Assembly (NCBI RefSeq): GCF_009708175.1
Contig: NZ_WMBB01000020.1
Span: forward strand, 1 to 64,000
Length of the DNA: 64,000 bases
Source: Nocardia aurantiaca
Lineage (GTDB): Bacteria > Actinomycetota > Actinomycetes > Mycobacteriales > Mycobacteriaceae
Reading direction: 5' to 3'
Part shown: positions 23,976 to 32,072 of the stretch, piece by piece
Numbering within the stretch: position 1 is the first letter of the stretch
Layout of the letters: every line of letters starts with the position of its first letter
Program-made: the position numbers and the translations under genes
The notes under the pieces: model-generated
Database searches by the model: none
What the model was told of the DNA's origin: nothing
Seen by the model: the letters and a program-made list of their open reading frames with translations, nothing else

Positions 23976-26186
23976 TCAGGCGGGTTGAGCTACCCGCCCG
24001 ATGCCATCGATCTCGGAGATCCCGTCCACCGTGACCTCCACCACCCGGGCGGTCGCGATATCGAAGAACAGGCCCGAGAGGACCACGCCGCGTTCCCCGA
24101 CGCCGCGGCGGACCACCGGATGCGCGTACAGCGTCTCCAACTGCACCGCCACATTCACCATGCCGAGCTGGTCGACCGGCCCGAATCCAGCCGCCGCCGC
24201 GGCCACCGCGACCGGATGCCCGAGCCGGTAGCGCTCGAGGCTGGGCCGGGCGTGGGCAAGCCAGTCGTCCAGCTGGGATCCGGTGACCAGTTCGCTGTGC
24301 AGCGCGCCCATCGCGCCGCAGCCGGAGTGCCCGCACACCACCACCGACCGCACATCCAGCTTGTCGAGTGCGTAGATGAGCGCGGCCTCCATCGACGAGT
24401 CCTGCGCGTCACGCGGAATCAGGTTGCCGACATTGCGGACGGTGAACAAGTCCCCCGGACCACTGTTGGTGATGACATTGGGCACGATGCGGGAGTCGGC
24501 GCACGTGACGAAAAGCGAGTCCGGTTCCTGGCCGTCTCGCAGTACTCCGAGGTGCGGGCGCATGAGGTGCGCATGGCTGCGGTGATAGGCGGCCACGCCC
24601 GCGACGATCGGATCGACATCGGTGGCGGTGCGCCGCCAGGGTCCGAGCACCTCGTTCAGCAGGTGACGGGAATGCCCGCGCGCGGGCGGCCCGTCGGCCG
24701 CGTCGGCCATCCGCACCGCGCCGACCTCCACGAATTCGACTGCGCCGCCTTGCTCGCGGTGCTGATCCACCCATTCCTGCACGGCGTCGTAGGCGGCGTG
24801 GTCCATGAAGTCGACGGTCATCTCGATCACCACGTCGGCATTCGCGGGCACCTTGGCGAGTTCGGCGGTGAGCTTGGGCAGCGCCAGGAAGGTGAAGCTG
24901 CCGTCCACGGTGACCCGCCAGTGCAGCGCGTCCACCTCCTCGGCCGTCACCGATACCCGGACCACCCGCCACAGCAGCAACGCGAAGGCCAGTGCGAGCC
25001 CGACCAGCATGCCCAGCAACAGATTCCAGAACACCACCACGAACACGGTGGCGGCGTACACGACCAGGTCGCCGGTGCGCTGGGCGCGCCGGATGTGGGC
25101 GAGCTTGATCAGCTGGATGCCGACCACGATGAGCAGCCCGGCCAGGGCCGCCTTGGGTATCGAGCGCACCACATCGACCAGCGCCACCGAGAACAGCAGG
25201 ATCCACAGACCGTGCAGCATGGTCGAGGCCTTGGTGCGGGCTCCCGCTTTGACATTGGTGGTGCTGCGCACGATCACCGCCGCCACCGGCAGGCCGCCGG
25301 CCAGACCCGCGACCATATTGGCCGCGCCCTGACCGAGCAGCTCACGATCCAGATCCGTTCGGCGCGCGGCGTTCTGGCGCATCCGATCCACCGCCACAGC
25401 CGATAGTAGGGTCTCCACGCTGGCGATGAGCGCGATGGTGACCGCCATCAACGCCACCGCGGCCCAGCTCCCGTGCGGCACCTGCGGAAGCCGAAGTTCT
25501 TCCAGCAGTAAGCCATTGAGTGTGATGCGCTCGGCCTGCACCGGCAATACGCGCGCCAGCAGGGTGGCGACCACCACCGCCGCCAACGGTGCCGGCACCC
25601 GGCGCACGAGTTCGGGCAACCGCCGCCAGCCCACCAGGATGGCGATGACGACCAGTCCGATGCACAGGTCACCGGGGTGGAACGAGGCCAGCTGGTGCGG
25701 CAGTGCCACGATGGCATCCCAGGACGAGGTCAGCGAATCGCCGCCCATGAGCACGTGCACCTGCTCGAGCCCGATGACGATGCCGATCCCTGCGAGCATG
25801 GCGTGCACGACCACCGGCGCGATGGCCAGCACGCCGCGCGCGATCCGGCTGAGCCCGAACAGCATCTGCAGGCCGCCGGCCAGGATGGTGATGAAACAGG
25901 TGGCGGCCCAACCGAACTGGTTGATGGATTCGGCGACCACCACGGTGAGCGAGGCCGTGGGCCCGCTGACCTGGAGAGTCGATCCGCCGACGAGCCCGGC
26001 GACCACGCCGCCCACCACGGCGGCGATCAGCCCGGCGGCGACCGGCGCTCCGGCGGCGACGGCAATGCCGATGGACAGCGGCAGTGAGACCAGGAAGACG
26101 ACGAGTGAGGCGGGTAGATCGTGGCGCAACAGGGCGGCGAAGCCGGGAAGCGACGTCCGTGGAGGCTGATCGGTGTCGGCGGACAT
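23976..26186 (-). CDS. SulP anion transporter fused to beta-carbonic anhydrase (copy 2)
   Basis: A 736-residue paralogue of the neighbouring gene with the same SulP, STAS-like and beta-carbonic anhydrase order. Membrane-domain landmarks are LRHDLPASLVVFLVSLPLSIGIA, LQVSGPTASLTVVV and RSTTNVKAGARTKAS; zinc ligands are C562 (CADSR), H620 and C623 (CGHSGCGA). The carbonic anhydrase half is closer to copy 1 than random family members would be, so I infer a local gene duplication. GAAGGAGAG before the ATG at 26186 decides the start over a GTG or ATG further upstream. The C-terminus ends after a short Ile/Gly-rich tail. Confidence 0.94.
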   Translation of the reverse strand: MSADTDQPPRTSLPGFAALLRHDLPASLVVFLVSLPLSIGIAVAAGAPVAAGLIAAVVGGVVAGLVGGSTLQVSGPTASLTVVVAESINQFGWAATCFITILAGGLQMLFGLSRIARGVLAIAPVVVHAMLAGIGIVIGLEQVHVLMGGDSLTSSWDAIVALPHQLASFHPGDLCIGLVVIAILVGWRRLPELVRRVPAPLAAVVVATLLARVLPVQAERITLNGLLLEELRLPQVPHGSWAAVALMAVTIALIASVETLLSAVAVDRMRQNAARRTDLDRELLGQGAANMVAGLAGGLPVAAVIVRSTTNVKAGARTKASTMLHGLWILLFSVALVDVVRSIPKAALAGLLIVVGIQLIKLAHIRRAQRTGDLVVYAATVFVVVFWNLLLGMLVGLALAFALLLWRVVRVSVTAEEVDALHWRVTVDGSFTFLALPKLTAELAKVPANADVVIEMTVDFMDHAAYDAVQEWVDQHREQGGAVEFVEVGAVRMADAADGPPARGHSRHLLNEVLGPWRRTATDVDPIVAGVAAYHRSHAHLMRPHLGVLRDGQEPDSLFVTCADSRIVPNVITNSGPGDLFTVRNVGNLIPRDAQDSSMEAALIYALDKLDVRSVVVCGHSGCGAMGALHSELVTGSQLDDWLAHARPSLERYRLGHPVAVAAAAAGFGPVDQLGMVNVAVQLETLYAHPVVRRGVGERGVVLSGLFFDIATARVVEVTVDGISEIDGIGRVAQPA

Positions 26187-26299
26187 ATCTCTCCTTCGCC
26201 GGCACGGCAGAGCCGCCCGGTTCATCGGTCAACATGCACTGGCATCGAGAGGCAGCGGCGGGCGAGGCTGGAGAGCCACGACGCTGGGCAGATCGCGGG

Positions 26300-26312
26300 T
26301 AATCGTAAAGAC
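26300..26312 (-). promoter_or_regulatory. TAATCGTAAAGAC element upstream of SulP-CA copy 2
   Basis: Second exact copy of the 13-mer, 114 bp before the start at 26186. The flanking 40 bases (ACAAGACAAAGGAAACG...) are unusually A-rich on the plus strand, as in a promoter region. Confidence 0.45.
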
Positions 26313-26705
26313 AAGACAAAGGAAACGAAAAACGTTTGCGGCAATTGAGGCGAACTGCTATCAAACTGTGACACAGCTCACGCAGGAACGCCAAACTGAC
26401 TTCTTGTCAAGACTGGGCACCACGATGTCACCCGCTGTGCGCTCGATGCTCCGTTCGAGGACTCACGGTGTCGGTACCCGGAACGGCAACTCCATGGGAA
26501 GAACCACCGGCACCGACATCGGGAAGACCAGGTCAATTCGCTGACATTCCGGTGGAAGTCTCAGACCGCCTTCACCACCTCCGCGCTCGCGACGGCCGTC
26601 TGCACAGGTCGAGCAGCTGCCCTTCTTCTGGGATCAGGTGAAAGGCAGCGGCACCGAGGTCCTCGCCGAATTCACCGAGCGCCGCCTGAGCTGACCGGCC
26701 CGGCC
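26313..26705. other. Intergenic stretch with a possible gene remnant
   Basis: About 390 bp without a complete gene. Near the right end one plus-strand frame reads VEQLPFFWDQVKGSGTEVLAEF and stops at 26692-26694; the composition is protein-like but no start or upstream body can be joined to it, so I read it as a C-terminal remnant of unknown identity. Confidence 0.35.
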
Positions 26706-27086
26706 TCACCCGCGACCGTGAGCCCGTTCATAGGCTTCACGGGCCGCGGCGGCACGCTCACGTTCGCGGTGATCGGCCAACGCCGGGTCCAGACCGTGTT
26801 TGGCCAGCCGGGCCCGCCGGAATACGTACATGAGCGCGGCTGTGAAGTAGATCAGCGGAAGGTACAGCAGCGCCATCATGGCCAGGCCCATCCACATCGG
26901 TCCGGGAATGAGCAGGAACAGGCACAACGGCGGAATGATCGGAATGAGGATCCGCATCATGTAGCGCCGCGCCGCCCCCGGCCCGGTCAGATCGTCGATC
27001 ACCCACTGCGCCATGGACGGCGGCAACGTCCCGCCACAGATATAGCGCAGGCGCTGAACGAGATTGGGCTTGGCCAGTGTGCTCAT
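26706..27086 (-). CDS. DUF5313-type small membrane protein
   Basis: A 126-residue protein with N-terminal PNLVQRLRYICGGTLPPSMAQWV, a region with two membrane helices (about residues 43-60 and 65-90, IPIIPPLCLFLLIPGP and MALLYLPLIYFTAALMYVF), and a charged Arg/Glu/Ala-rich C-terminus. This matches the actinobacterial DUF5313 family, whose function is unknown. Its ATG overlaps the stop of the SulP-STAS gene (ATGA), so it is the last gene of the PEPCK-SulP-DUF5313 unit and may associate with that transporter. Confidence 0.85.
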   Translation of the reverse strand: MSTLAKPNLVQRLRYICGGTLPPSMAQWVIDDLTGPGAARRYMMRILIPIIPPLCLFLLIPGPMWMGLAMMALLYLPLIYFTAALMYVFRRARLAKHGLDPALADHRERERAAAAREAYERAHGRG

Positions 27087-28723
27087 CGATTACTTTCGGC
27101 TGGACTGGACACGAGTTCCCGAGCGACGGCGATGGCGTCGGGAGTGTGCTCGAACAGATGGCCCATATCCGTGCCCGGCAGTGCACCGATGGCCGCCAGC
27201 CGCCGCCGATGATCCTCCCGCAGACCCGACATGAGCACGGTGATGCCCCGGTGTTCGAGCTTGGCGATGGCATCCTTGAGCGTCAGCGCACCGGTGGTGT
27301 CGACAGCGGTGAGGTGGGACATGCGCAGGATGACGACCTGCACATCCGACAGTTCGGCCAGTTCGAGCAGGAAACGGTGCGCGGCCGCGAAGAACAGCGG
27401 TCCGTCGAGACGATAGGCCACGATGTGGTCGTGCAGCAGCTGGTGCTCCTCGGCGACATGGTCGGCGTCGTCGAGCGGAATCTGATGCAGCCGAGCCTCT
27501 TTGGCGACGGAGCGCAGCGCCAGTAGCACCGCGATGCCCACGCCCACGGCGACGGCGGTCACCAGATCCATGGCGACGGTCACGACGAAGGTGACGACCA
27601 TGATCGCCGCGTCGCCCTTGGAGGCGCGGGCGATCGCGGCCAGCGAGGCGGTCTCCACCATGCGCACGGTCGTGGCCAGCAGCACCCCCGCCAGCGCGGA
27701 GAGGGGAATCAAGGCGACCGCGCCGGAGGCGAGGTAGATGATGGCGGCGAGCACCAGCGCGTGGACCAGCGCGGCCAGCCGGGTCCGTGCACCGGAGCGC
27801 ACGTTGACCGCGGTGCGGGCGATGGCCCCGGTCGCGGGCACGCCGCCGAACAGGGGTGCGGCGATATTGGCCAGGCCCTGGCCGAAGAGCTCCCGGTCCG
27901 GGTTGTGGCGGGTGCCGATCGCCATGGAATCGGCCGCGGTGGCCGACAACAGCGATTCCAGTGCCGCCAGCGCCGCTACGGCGAGCGCCGGCATGAGCAG
28001 CGAACCCAGCTGGTCCGGGTGCAGGAATGCCACCGTGGGAGCCTGCAATCCGGACGGGATGCTGCCGATGAGCGTCAGGTCGAGATGGAACAGGTTGGCC
28101 GCCAGCGTCGCCAGCGCCACCGCCAGCAACGCGAACGGCAGCCTCGGCAGGTACCGCCCACCGATCAGCACCACCGCCGCGACCAGCAGGGCGGTCGCGA
28201 GCGACACCCCGCTGGGCTGCGCCACGAATTGCCGCACCGCGTCGAAGGCCGACTGCCACACCTTGTCACCGTGCGCGTGCGCGACCCCCAGCGCGGACGG
28301 AAACTGCTGCAGCGCGATGACGACCGCGATACCCGCGGTGAAACCCTCGATCACCGGGGCGGGCATGTAGCGCACCGCACGCCCGACCCCGGCGACCGCG
28401 AGCACCACCAGCACGAGCCCGGCCAGCAGCCCCACGGCCAGCACCCCGCTCGCACCGTGCTGATGGAAGATCGGCACCAGTACCACCGTCATGGCTCCGG
28501 TCGGCCCGGTCACCTGGTACCGGGAACCGCCGAACACCGCGGCGATCGCGCCGGCCACCACGGCGGTCGCGAGCCCGGCCGCCGCGCCCAGTCCCGAGCT
28601 GATGCCGAAGCCCAGGGCGAGCGGCAGCGCGACCAATGCGACGACCAGTCCGGCCAGCAGGTCCGTGCCCGGGGAGCGCAGCGCCGGTAGCCAGTCCGCT
28701 CGAGACGGCAGCAGCGTTCGCAC
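27083..28723 (-). CDS. SulP-family anion transporter with STAS domain
   Basis: A 546-residue SLC26/SulP transporter without a carbonic anhydrase. About 12 membrane helices follow LRSPGTDLLAGLVVALVALPLALGFG; VTGPTGAMTVVL and RTAVNVRSGARTRLAAL are family landmarks. A C-terminal STAS domain (about residues 425-540: VVILRMSHLTAVDTTGALTL) is complete. SulP proteins carry sulfate, bicarbonate or C4-dicarboxylates. Because PEPCK makes PEP and CO2 from oxaloacetate, and this gene starts only 2 bp after the PEPCK stop, bicarbonate or dicarboxylate transport is more likely than sulfate. The GTG at 28723 is chosen because the longer open frame would overlap PEPCK by over 100 bases. Confidence 0.9.
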   Translation of the reverse strand: MRTLLPSRADWLPALRSPGTDLLAGLVVALVALPLALGFGISSGLGAAAGLATAVVAGAIAAVFGGSRYQVTGPTGAMTVVLVPIFHQHGASGVLAVGLLAGLVLVVLAVAGVGRAVRYMPAPVIEGFTAGIAVVIALQQFPSALGVAHAHGDKVWQSAFDAVRQFVAQPSGVSLATALLVAAVVLIGGRYLPRLPFALLAVALATLAANLFHLDLTLIGSIPSGLQAPTVAFLHPDQLGSLLMPALAVAALAALESLLSATAADSMAIGTRHNPDRELFGQGLANIAAPLFGGVPATGAIARTAVNVRSGARTRLAALVHALVLAAIIYLASGAVALIPLSALAGVLLATTVRMVETASLAAIARASKGDAAIMVVTFVVTVAMDLVTAVAVGVGIAVLLALRSVAKEARLHQIPLDDADHVAEEHQLLHDHIVAYRLDGPLFFAAAHRFLLELAELSDVQVVILRMSHLTAVDTTGALTLKDAIAKLEHRGITVLMSGLREDHRRRLAAIGALPGTDMGHLFEHTPDAIAVARELVSSPAESNR

Positions 28724-28725
28724 GG

Positions 28726-30552
28726 TCAGAGCGCCTCGGCGAGGCGGAGTTTCAGGGCGGCGAGTTCGGCGCGCAGCGCATCGGGGAGCCGGTTGCCACC
28801 GATGGTGGCGTACCACTCGTCGATCGAGGCGATCTCGTGAACCCATTCGTCGACGTCGACGGCGAGGGCGGCGCCGATCAGGGCACGGTAGCCCTCACCG
28901 AGGCCGTCGAGATCCAGTGCCGCCGCCGTCGGGACGAAGCCGATCGGGGTGCGCTCGGCCTCGGCGTTCCCGTCGAGCCGTTCGAGTGCCCACTTCAGTA
29001 CGCGCACATTGTCGCCGAAGCCCGGCCACAGGAACTTGCCGTCCGCGCTGCGCCGGAACCAGTTGACCTGGAAGATCTTCGGCAGCTGCGCACCTTCGCG
29101 CTCGGCCATGGCCAGCCAGTGCGCGAAGTAGTCGCCGACGTGGTAACCCAGAAACGGCAGCATGGCCATCGGATCGCGGCGCACCACCCCGACCGCGCCC
29201 GCGGCAGCGGCCGTGGTCTCCGAGGACAGCACCGACGCGGTGAACACCCCATGCGCCCAGTCGAAGGACTCGGCGATCAACGGGATGGTGGTGGCCCGGC
29301 GACCGCCGAAGAAGATCGCCGAGATCGGCACACCGCGCGGATCGTTCCACTCCGGAGCCACCGACGGACACTGCTCGACAGGCGTGCAGTAGCGCGAATT
29401 CGGGTGCGCGGCAGGGCTCCCCGACTCGGGAGTCCACTCCTCGCCACGCCAGTCGATCAGGTGGGCCGGAGGCTGCTCGGTAAGCCCCTCCCACCACACG
29501 TCGCCGTCATCGGTGAACGCGGTGTTGGTGAAGACCGAATTGCCCGCCTCGATGGTGGCGATGGCGTTCGGGTTGGTCTTGGTGCCGGTTCCCGGCGCCA
29601 CACCGAAGAACCCGGCCTCTGGATTCACCGCGTAGAGCCGCCCGTCGGCCCCGAAGCGCATCCACGCGATGTCGTCGCCGACCGTCTCGGCTTTCCACCC
29701 CGGCAGCGTGGGCTCGAGCATGGCGAGATTGGTCTTGCCGCACGAGGACGGGAAGGCAGCGGCGATGTAATGCGTCTTATCCTGCGGCGAGGTCAGTTTC
29801 AGGATGAGCATGTGCTCGGCCAGCCAGCCCTCGTCACGCCCCAGCACCGAGGCGATGCGCAGCGCGAAACACTTCTTGCCCAGCAGCGCGTTGCCCCCGT
29901 AGCCGGACCCGTAGCTCCAGATGGTCCGGGTCTCGGGGAAGTGCGCGATGTATTTGGTCTTGTCGCACGGCCACGCCACGTCGGGCTGCCCCTCGGCGAG
30001 CGGCGCACCCACCGAATGCAGGCACTTCACGAATTCCGTGTCACCGGTGAGCTTTTCCCAGACCTGTGCGCCCGAGCGGGTCATGATCTGCATCGACACC
30101 GCGACGTATTCCGAATCGGTGATCTGCACACCGTATTTCGGTTCCGCGGCCTCCAGCGGGCCCATGCAGTAGGCGATCACGTACATGGTGCGCCCGGCCA
30201 TGGCGCCCCGGTAATGCTCGGTCATGACGGTGCGCATGTCGACCGGATCCACCCAGTTGTTGGTCGGCCCGGCATCACCCTCGTGCTCGGAGCAGATGAA
30301 GGTGCGGTCTTCCACCCGTGCGACGTCGTCGGGATCGGAGACGCACCAGAAGGAGTTCGGCTTGGCCGGCAGCGGGACGAAGGTCCCCTTGGCCACCAAC
30401 GCGGCGGTGAGCCGATCCCACTCCTCGCGAGACCCGTCGCAGTAGACGATGCGCTCGGGTGCGGTGAGTTCGGCGACCTCGGCGACCCAGGACAGGATGC
30501 CGGGATGGCCGGTCGTTGCGGTGGCGACGGCGGCGAGGGAACGATCGGGCAC
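28726..30552 (-). CDS. pckG: Phosphoenolpyruvate carboxykinase (GTP)
   Basis: A 608-residue GTP-dependent PEPCK, converting oxaloacetate and GTP to PEP, CO2 and GDP, the entry step of gluconeogenesis. Signatures: RTMYVIAYCMGP, SYGSGYGGNALLGKKCFALR, the P-loop with the mobile reactive cysteine FPSSCGKTN, DDIAWMRFG, and GVFTASVLSSETTAAA. Length fits mycobacterial PckA/PckG. The GTG at 30552 is chosen over an ATG eight codons upstream because AAAGAGAGG sits six bases before it. It heads an operon with a SulP transporter and a DUF5313 protein. Upstream is a promoter with a candidate ArsR operator. Confidence 0.97.
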   Translation of the reverse strand: MPDRSLAAVATATTGHPGILSWVAEVAELTAPERIVYCDGSREEWDRLTAALVAKGTFVPLPAKPNSFWCVSDPDDVARVEDRTFICSEHEGDAGPTNNWVDPVDMRTVMTEHYRGAMAGRTMYVIAYCMGPLEAAEPKYGVQITDSEYVAVSMQIMTRSGAQVWEKLTGDTEFVKCLHSVGAPLAEGQPDVAWPCDKTKYIAHFPETRTIWSYGSGYGGNALLGKKCFALRIASVLGRDEGWLAEHMLILKLTSPQDKTHYIAAAFPSSCGKTNLAMLEPTLPGWKAETVGDDIAWMRFGADGRLYAVNPEAGFFGVAPGTGTKTNPNAIATIEAGNSVFTNTAFTDDGDVWWEGLTEQPPAHLIDWRGEEWTPESGSPAAHPNSRYCTPVEQCPSVAPEWNDPRGVPISAIFFGGRRATTIPLIAESFDWAHGVFTASVLSSETTAAAAGAVGVVRRDPMAMLPFLGYHVGDYFAHWLAMAEREGAQLPKIFQVNWFRRSADGKFLWPGFGDNVRVLKWALERLDGNAEAERTPIGFVPTAAALDLDGLGEGYRALIGAALAVDVDEWVHEIASIDEWYATIGGNRLPDALRAELAALKLRLAEAL

Positions 30553-30581
30553 GGCGAACCTCTCTTTACGAAACAACTAGG

Positions 30582-30611
30582 TTTATAGTTTAGAAAACAC
30601 GCAACTAGCAA
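30582..30611 (-). promoter_or_regulatory. PEPCK promoter with candidate operator GTTTTCTAAAC
   Basis: On the minus strand TTGCTA (30606-30611) and TATAAA (30582-30587) are 18 bp apart, a good -35/-10 pair in GC-rich DNA. The element GTTTTCTAAAC (30588-30598) abuts the -10 box. Its core GTTTnCTAAAC is shared with sites beside the ArsR gene at 31044-31053 and 31124-31140. Confidence 0.5.
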
Positions 30612-30649
30612 GACGTGCGGGGTCCATTTCGAGCGGGAACAGCATCCGG

Positions 30650-30979
30650 CTAAGCCGGTTGTTCGAGCGCCTCGGCCTGGCCGGTGACGACGCGGGTGAG
30701 GATGACGCGGGCGACCGCGAGCAGTTCCGCCACCTGCGGCGAGGTCAGCTCATAGGTGACCGAGAGTCCTTCTCGGCGGGCGGTGACCAGCCCGGCGCGC
30801 CGCAGAATGGACAGCTGCTGCGACAGGTTGGCGGCCTCGACACCGATCTCACCGAGCATTTCGGAGACCGCGTACTCACGTTGGCTGAGCAGCTCGAGGA
30901 CCCGGATGCGGACCGGATGGCCCAGCGTCTTGAAGAAGTCCGCCTTCATCTGATAGAGCGGCCGTTGCATTCCTGGCAC
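30650..30979 (-). CDS. ArsR-family winged-helix regulator without the usual metal motif
   Basis: A 109-residue ArsR/SmtB-type protein. Helices: DFFKTLGHPVRIRVLELL, SQREYAVSEMLGEI, recognition helix EAANLSQQLSILRRAGLV, then the wing ARREGLSVTYELTS. The alpha-3 ELCVCDL-type metal site is replaced by EYAVSEML, and there is no cysteine, so classical As/Cd sensing there is unlikely. The GTG at 30979 has AAGGAG upstream. It lies between the PEPCK operon (same strand) and a divergent alpha/beta hydrolase, and related palindromic elements lie at all three promoter regions, so it probably controls them. Confidence 0.9.
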   Translation of the reverse strand: MPGMQRPLYQMKADFFKTLGHPVRIRVLELLSQREYAVSEMLGEIGVEAANLSQQLSILRRAGLVTARREGLSVTYELTSPQVAELLAVARVILTRVVTGQAEALEQPA

Positions 30980-31043
30980 CTGCTGGCCACTCCTTTCGCT
31001 GGTGGCGGACCATCTCTGCGCATGGCCGCCCGACAGTTGCAGA

Positions 31044-31053
31044 GTTTAGCAAC
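31044..31053. promoter_or_regulatory. Candidate ArsR operator half-site (GTTGCTAAAC)
   Basis: GTTTAGCAAC on the plus strand, that is GTTGCTAAAC on the minus strand, 65 bp before the ArsR start. It matches nine of ten bases of the palindrome core at 31128-31137. Confidence 0.4.
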
Positions 31054-31123
31054 CAGGACAATCAACGCCCATACGCCCCGGCGTGGCTCTGACGCGAGCC
31101 CCCAGCGTGTCCGCACGCGATCA

Positions 31124-31140
31124 ACTGTTTGCTAAACAGT
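31124..31140. promoter_or_regulatory. Palindromic candidate operator ACTGTTT-GCT-AAACAGT
   Basis: A perfect 7-bp inverted repeat with a 3-nt spacer, 70 bp before the alpha/beta hydrolase start and within the ArsR-hydrolase divergent region. Symmetry and place suit the ArsR dimer. Confidence 0.55.
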
Positions 31141-31167
31141 GAAACAGCGAAATTCTGCACACATGGT

Positions 31168-31211
31168 ACGTTCGGTCGTTCTTCGGACCGCCCAGCAGAA
31201 AGACCGAACGT
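31168..31211 (+). promoter_or_regulatory. Inverted repeat ending in the start codon of the alpha/beta hydrolase
   Basis: ACGTTCGGTC (31168-31177) is perfectly complementary to GACCGAACGT (31202-31211), whose last two bases belong to the GTG start at 31210. In mRNA this 10-bp stem with a 24-nt loop would sequester the ribosome binding site and start codon; in DNA it could be an operator pair. Confidence 0.45.
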
Positions 31212-32025
31212 GCCGATCGCCACCCTCAACGGGATTCGCCTCAACTACGACGTCACCGGCAGCAGCGGGCCACTGGTCGTGCTGGTCATGGGTACCGGCA
31301 GCCCCGGCCGGGTGTGGCGGACATACCAGGTTCCGGCGCTGGTGAAGGCGGGCTTCCGGGTCGTCACCTTCGACAATCGCGGCATCGCGCCCTCGGAGGA
31401 GAGCGCACACGGCATGCGTATCGAGGACCTGGTCGCCGACACCGCGGCACTCATCGAATACCTCGGCGGCCCAGCGCATGTGGTGGGCACGTCCATGGGT
31501 GCGCGCGTCACGCAGGAACTCGCGCTGGCGCGGCCCGAGTTGGTGAGCAAGGCGGTCATGCTGGCCACCACCGGGCGCCCGCATCCGCTGGCGAGCACGC
31601 TGAACCGGGGCGAGCGGGCCCTGGCGGAACAGGGTGTGAAGCTGCCGCCGGAATACGCGGCGGCCATCAAGGCGATGCTGAATCTATCGCCGCATACCCT
31701 CGAGGCCGATGATCAGGCACAGCAGTGGCTCGATATCTTCGAGTACTCGGCGAGCGCGGAGCCCTCGCCCGGAGTCCTGGCCCAGATGCGGATGGACCGC
31801 TCCCGCGATCGTCTCGCCGACTACGCCCGGATCACCGTCGCCAGCCTGGTCGTCGGGTTCGCCGACGATCGGATGCTGCCACCGGCTTTCGGCCGCGAGG
31901 TGGCCGAGGCGATTCCCGGTGCGCGTTTCGTGGAGATCGAGAAATGCGGCCACTACGGGTATCTGGAGCGCCCCGACGAGGTCAATCGCACCATCATCGA
32001 CTTCCTCACCGGTGTGAACGCCTGA
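31210..32025 (+). CDS. Alpha/beta hydrolase
   Basis: A 271-residue cytosolic alpha/beta hydrolase. Nucleophile Ser is in VVGTSMGARV (G-x-S-x-G), the acid lies in the FADDRMLPP segment, and the His in KCGHYGYLERPDEV. The oxyanion region reads VMGTGSPGRVW. It resembles MenH/3-oxoadipate-enol-lactonase type hydrolases, but substrate cannot be told. The start GTG (PIATLNGIRLNY) matches the family N-terminus; an upstream ATG lies within the inverted repeat. It is divergent from the ArsR gene and carries a palindromic operator upstream. Confidence 0.9.
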   Translation: MPIATLNGIRLNYDVTGSSGPLVVLVMGTGSPGRVWRTYQVPALVKAGFRVVTFDNRGIAPSEESAHGMRIEDLVADTAALIEYLGGPAHVVGTSMGARVTQELALARPELVSKAVMLATTGRPHPLASTLNRGERALAEQGVKLPPEYAAAIKAMLNLSPHTLEADDQAQQWLDIFEYSASAEPSPGVLAQMRMDRSRDRLADYARITVASLVVGFADDRMLPPAFGREVAEAIPGARFVEIEKCGHYGYLERPDEVNRTIIDFLTGVNA

Positions 32026-32072
32026 GCCCCAGCAGAATTCCAGCCCTGTATCCCCCAGATAAGGACCCGACC

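Noticed and set aside
23937..25406. A 489-codon open frame opposite the second SulP-CA gene
   Set aside because: Shadow of the carbonic-anhydrase fusion; no start/RBS and no family.
30582..30598. IdeR/DtxR iron box at the PEPCK promoter or SulP promoter
   Set aside because: Only partial similarity to TTAGGTTAGGCTAACCTAA; the ArsR-type core shared among three sites explains the pattern better.
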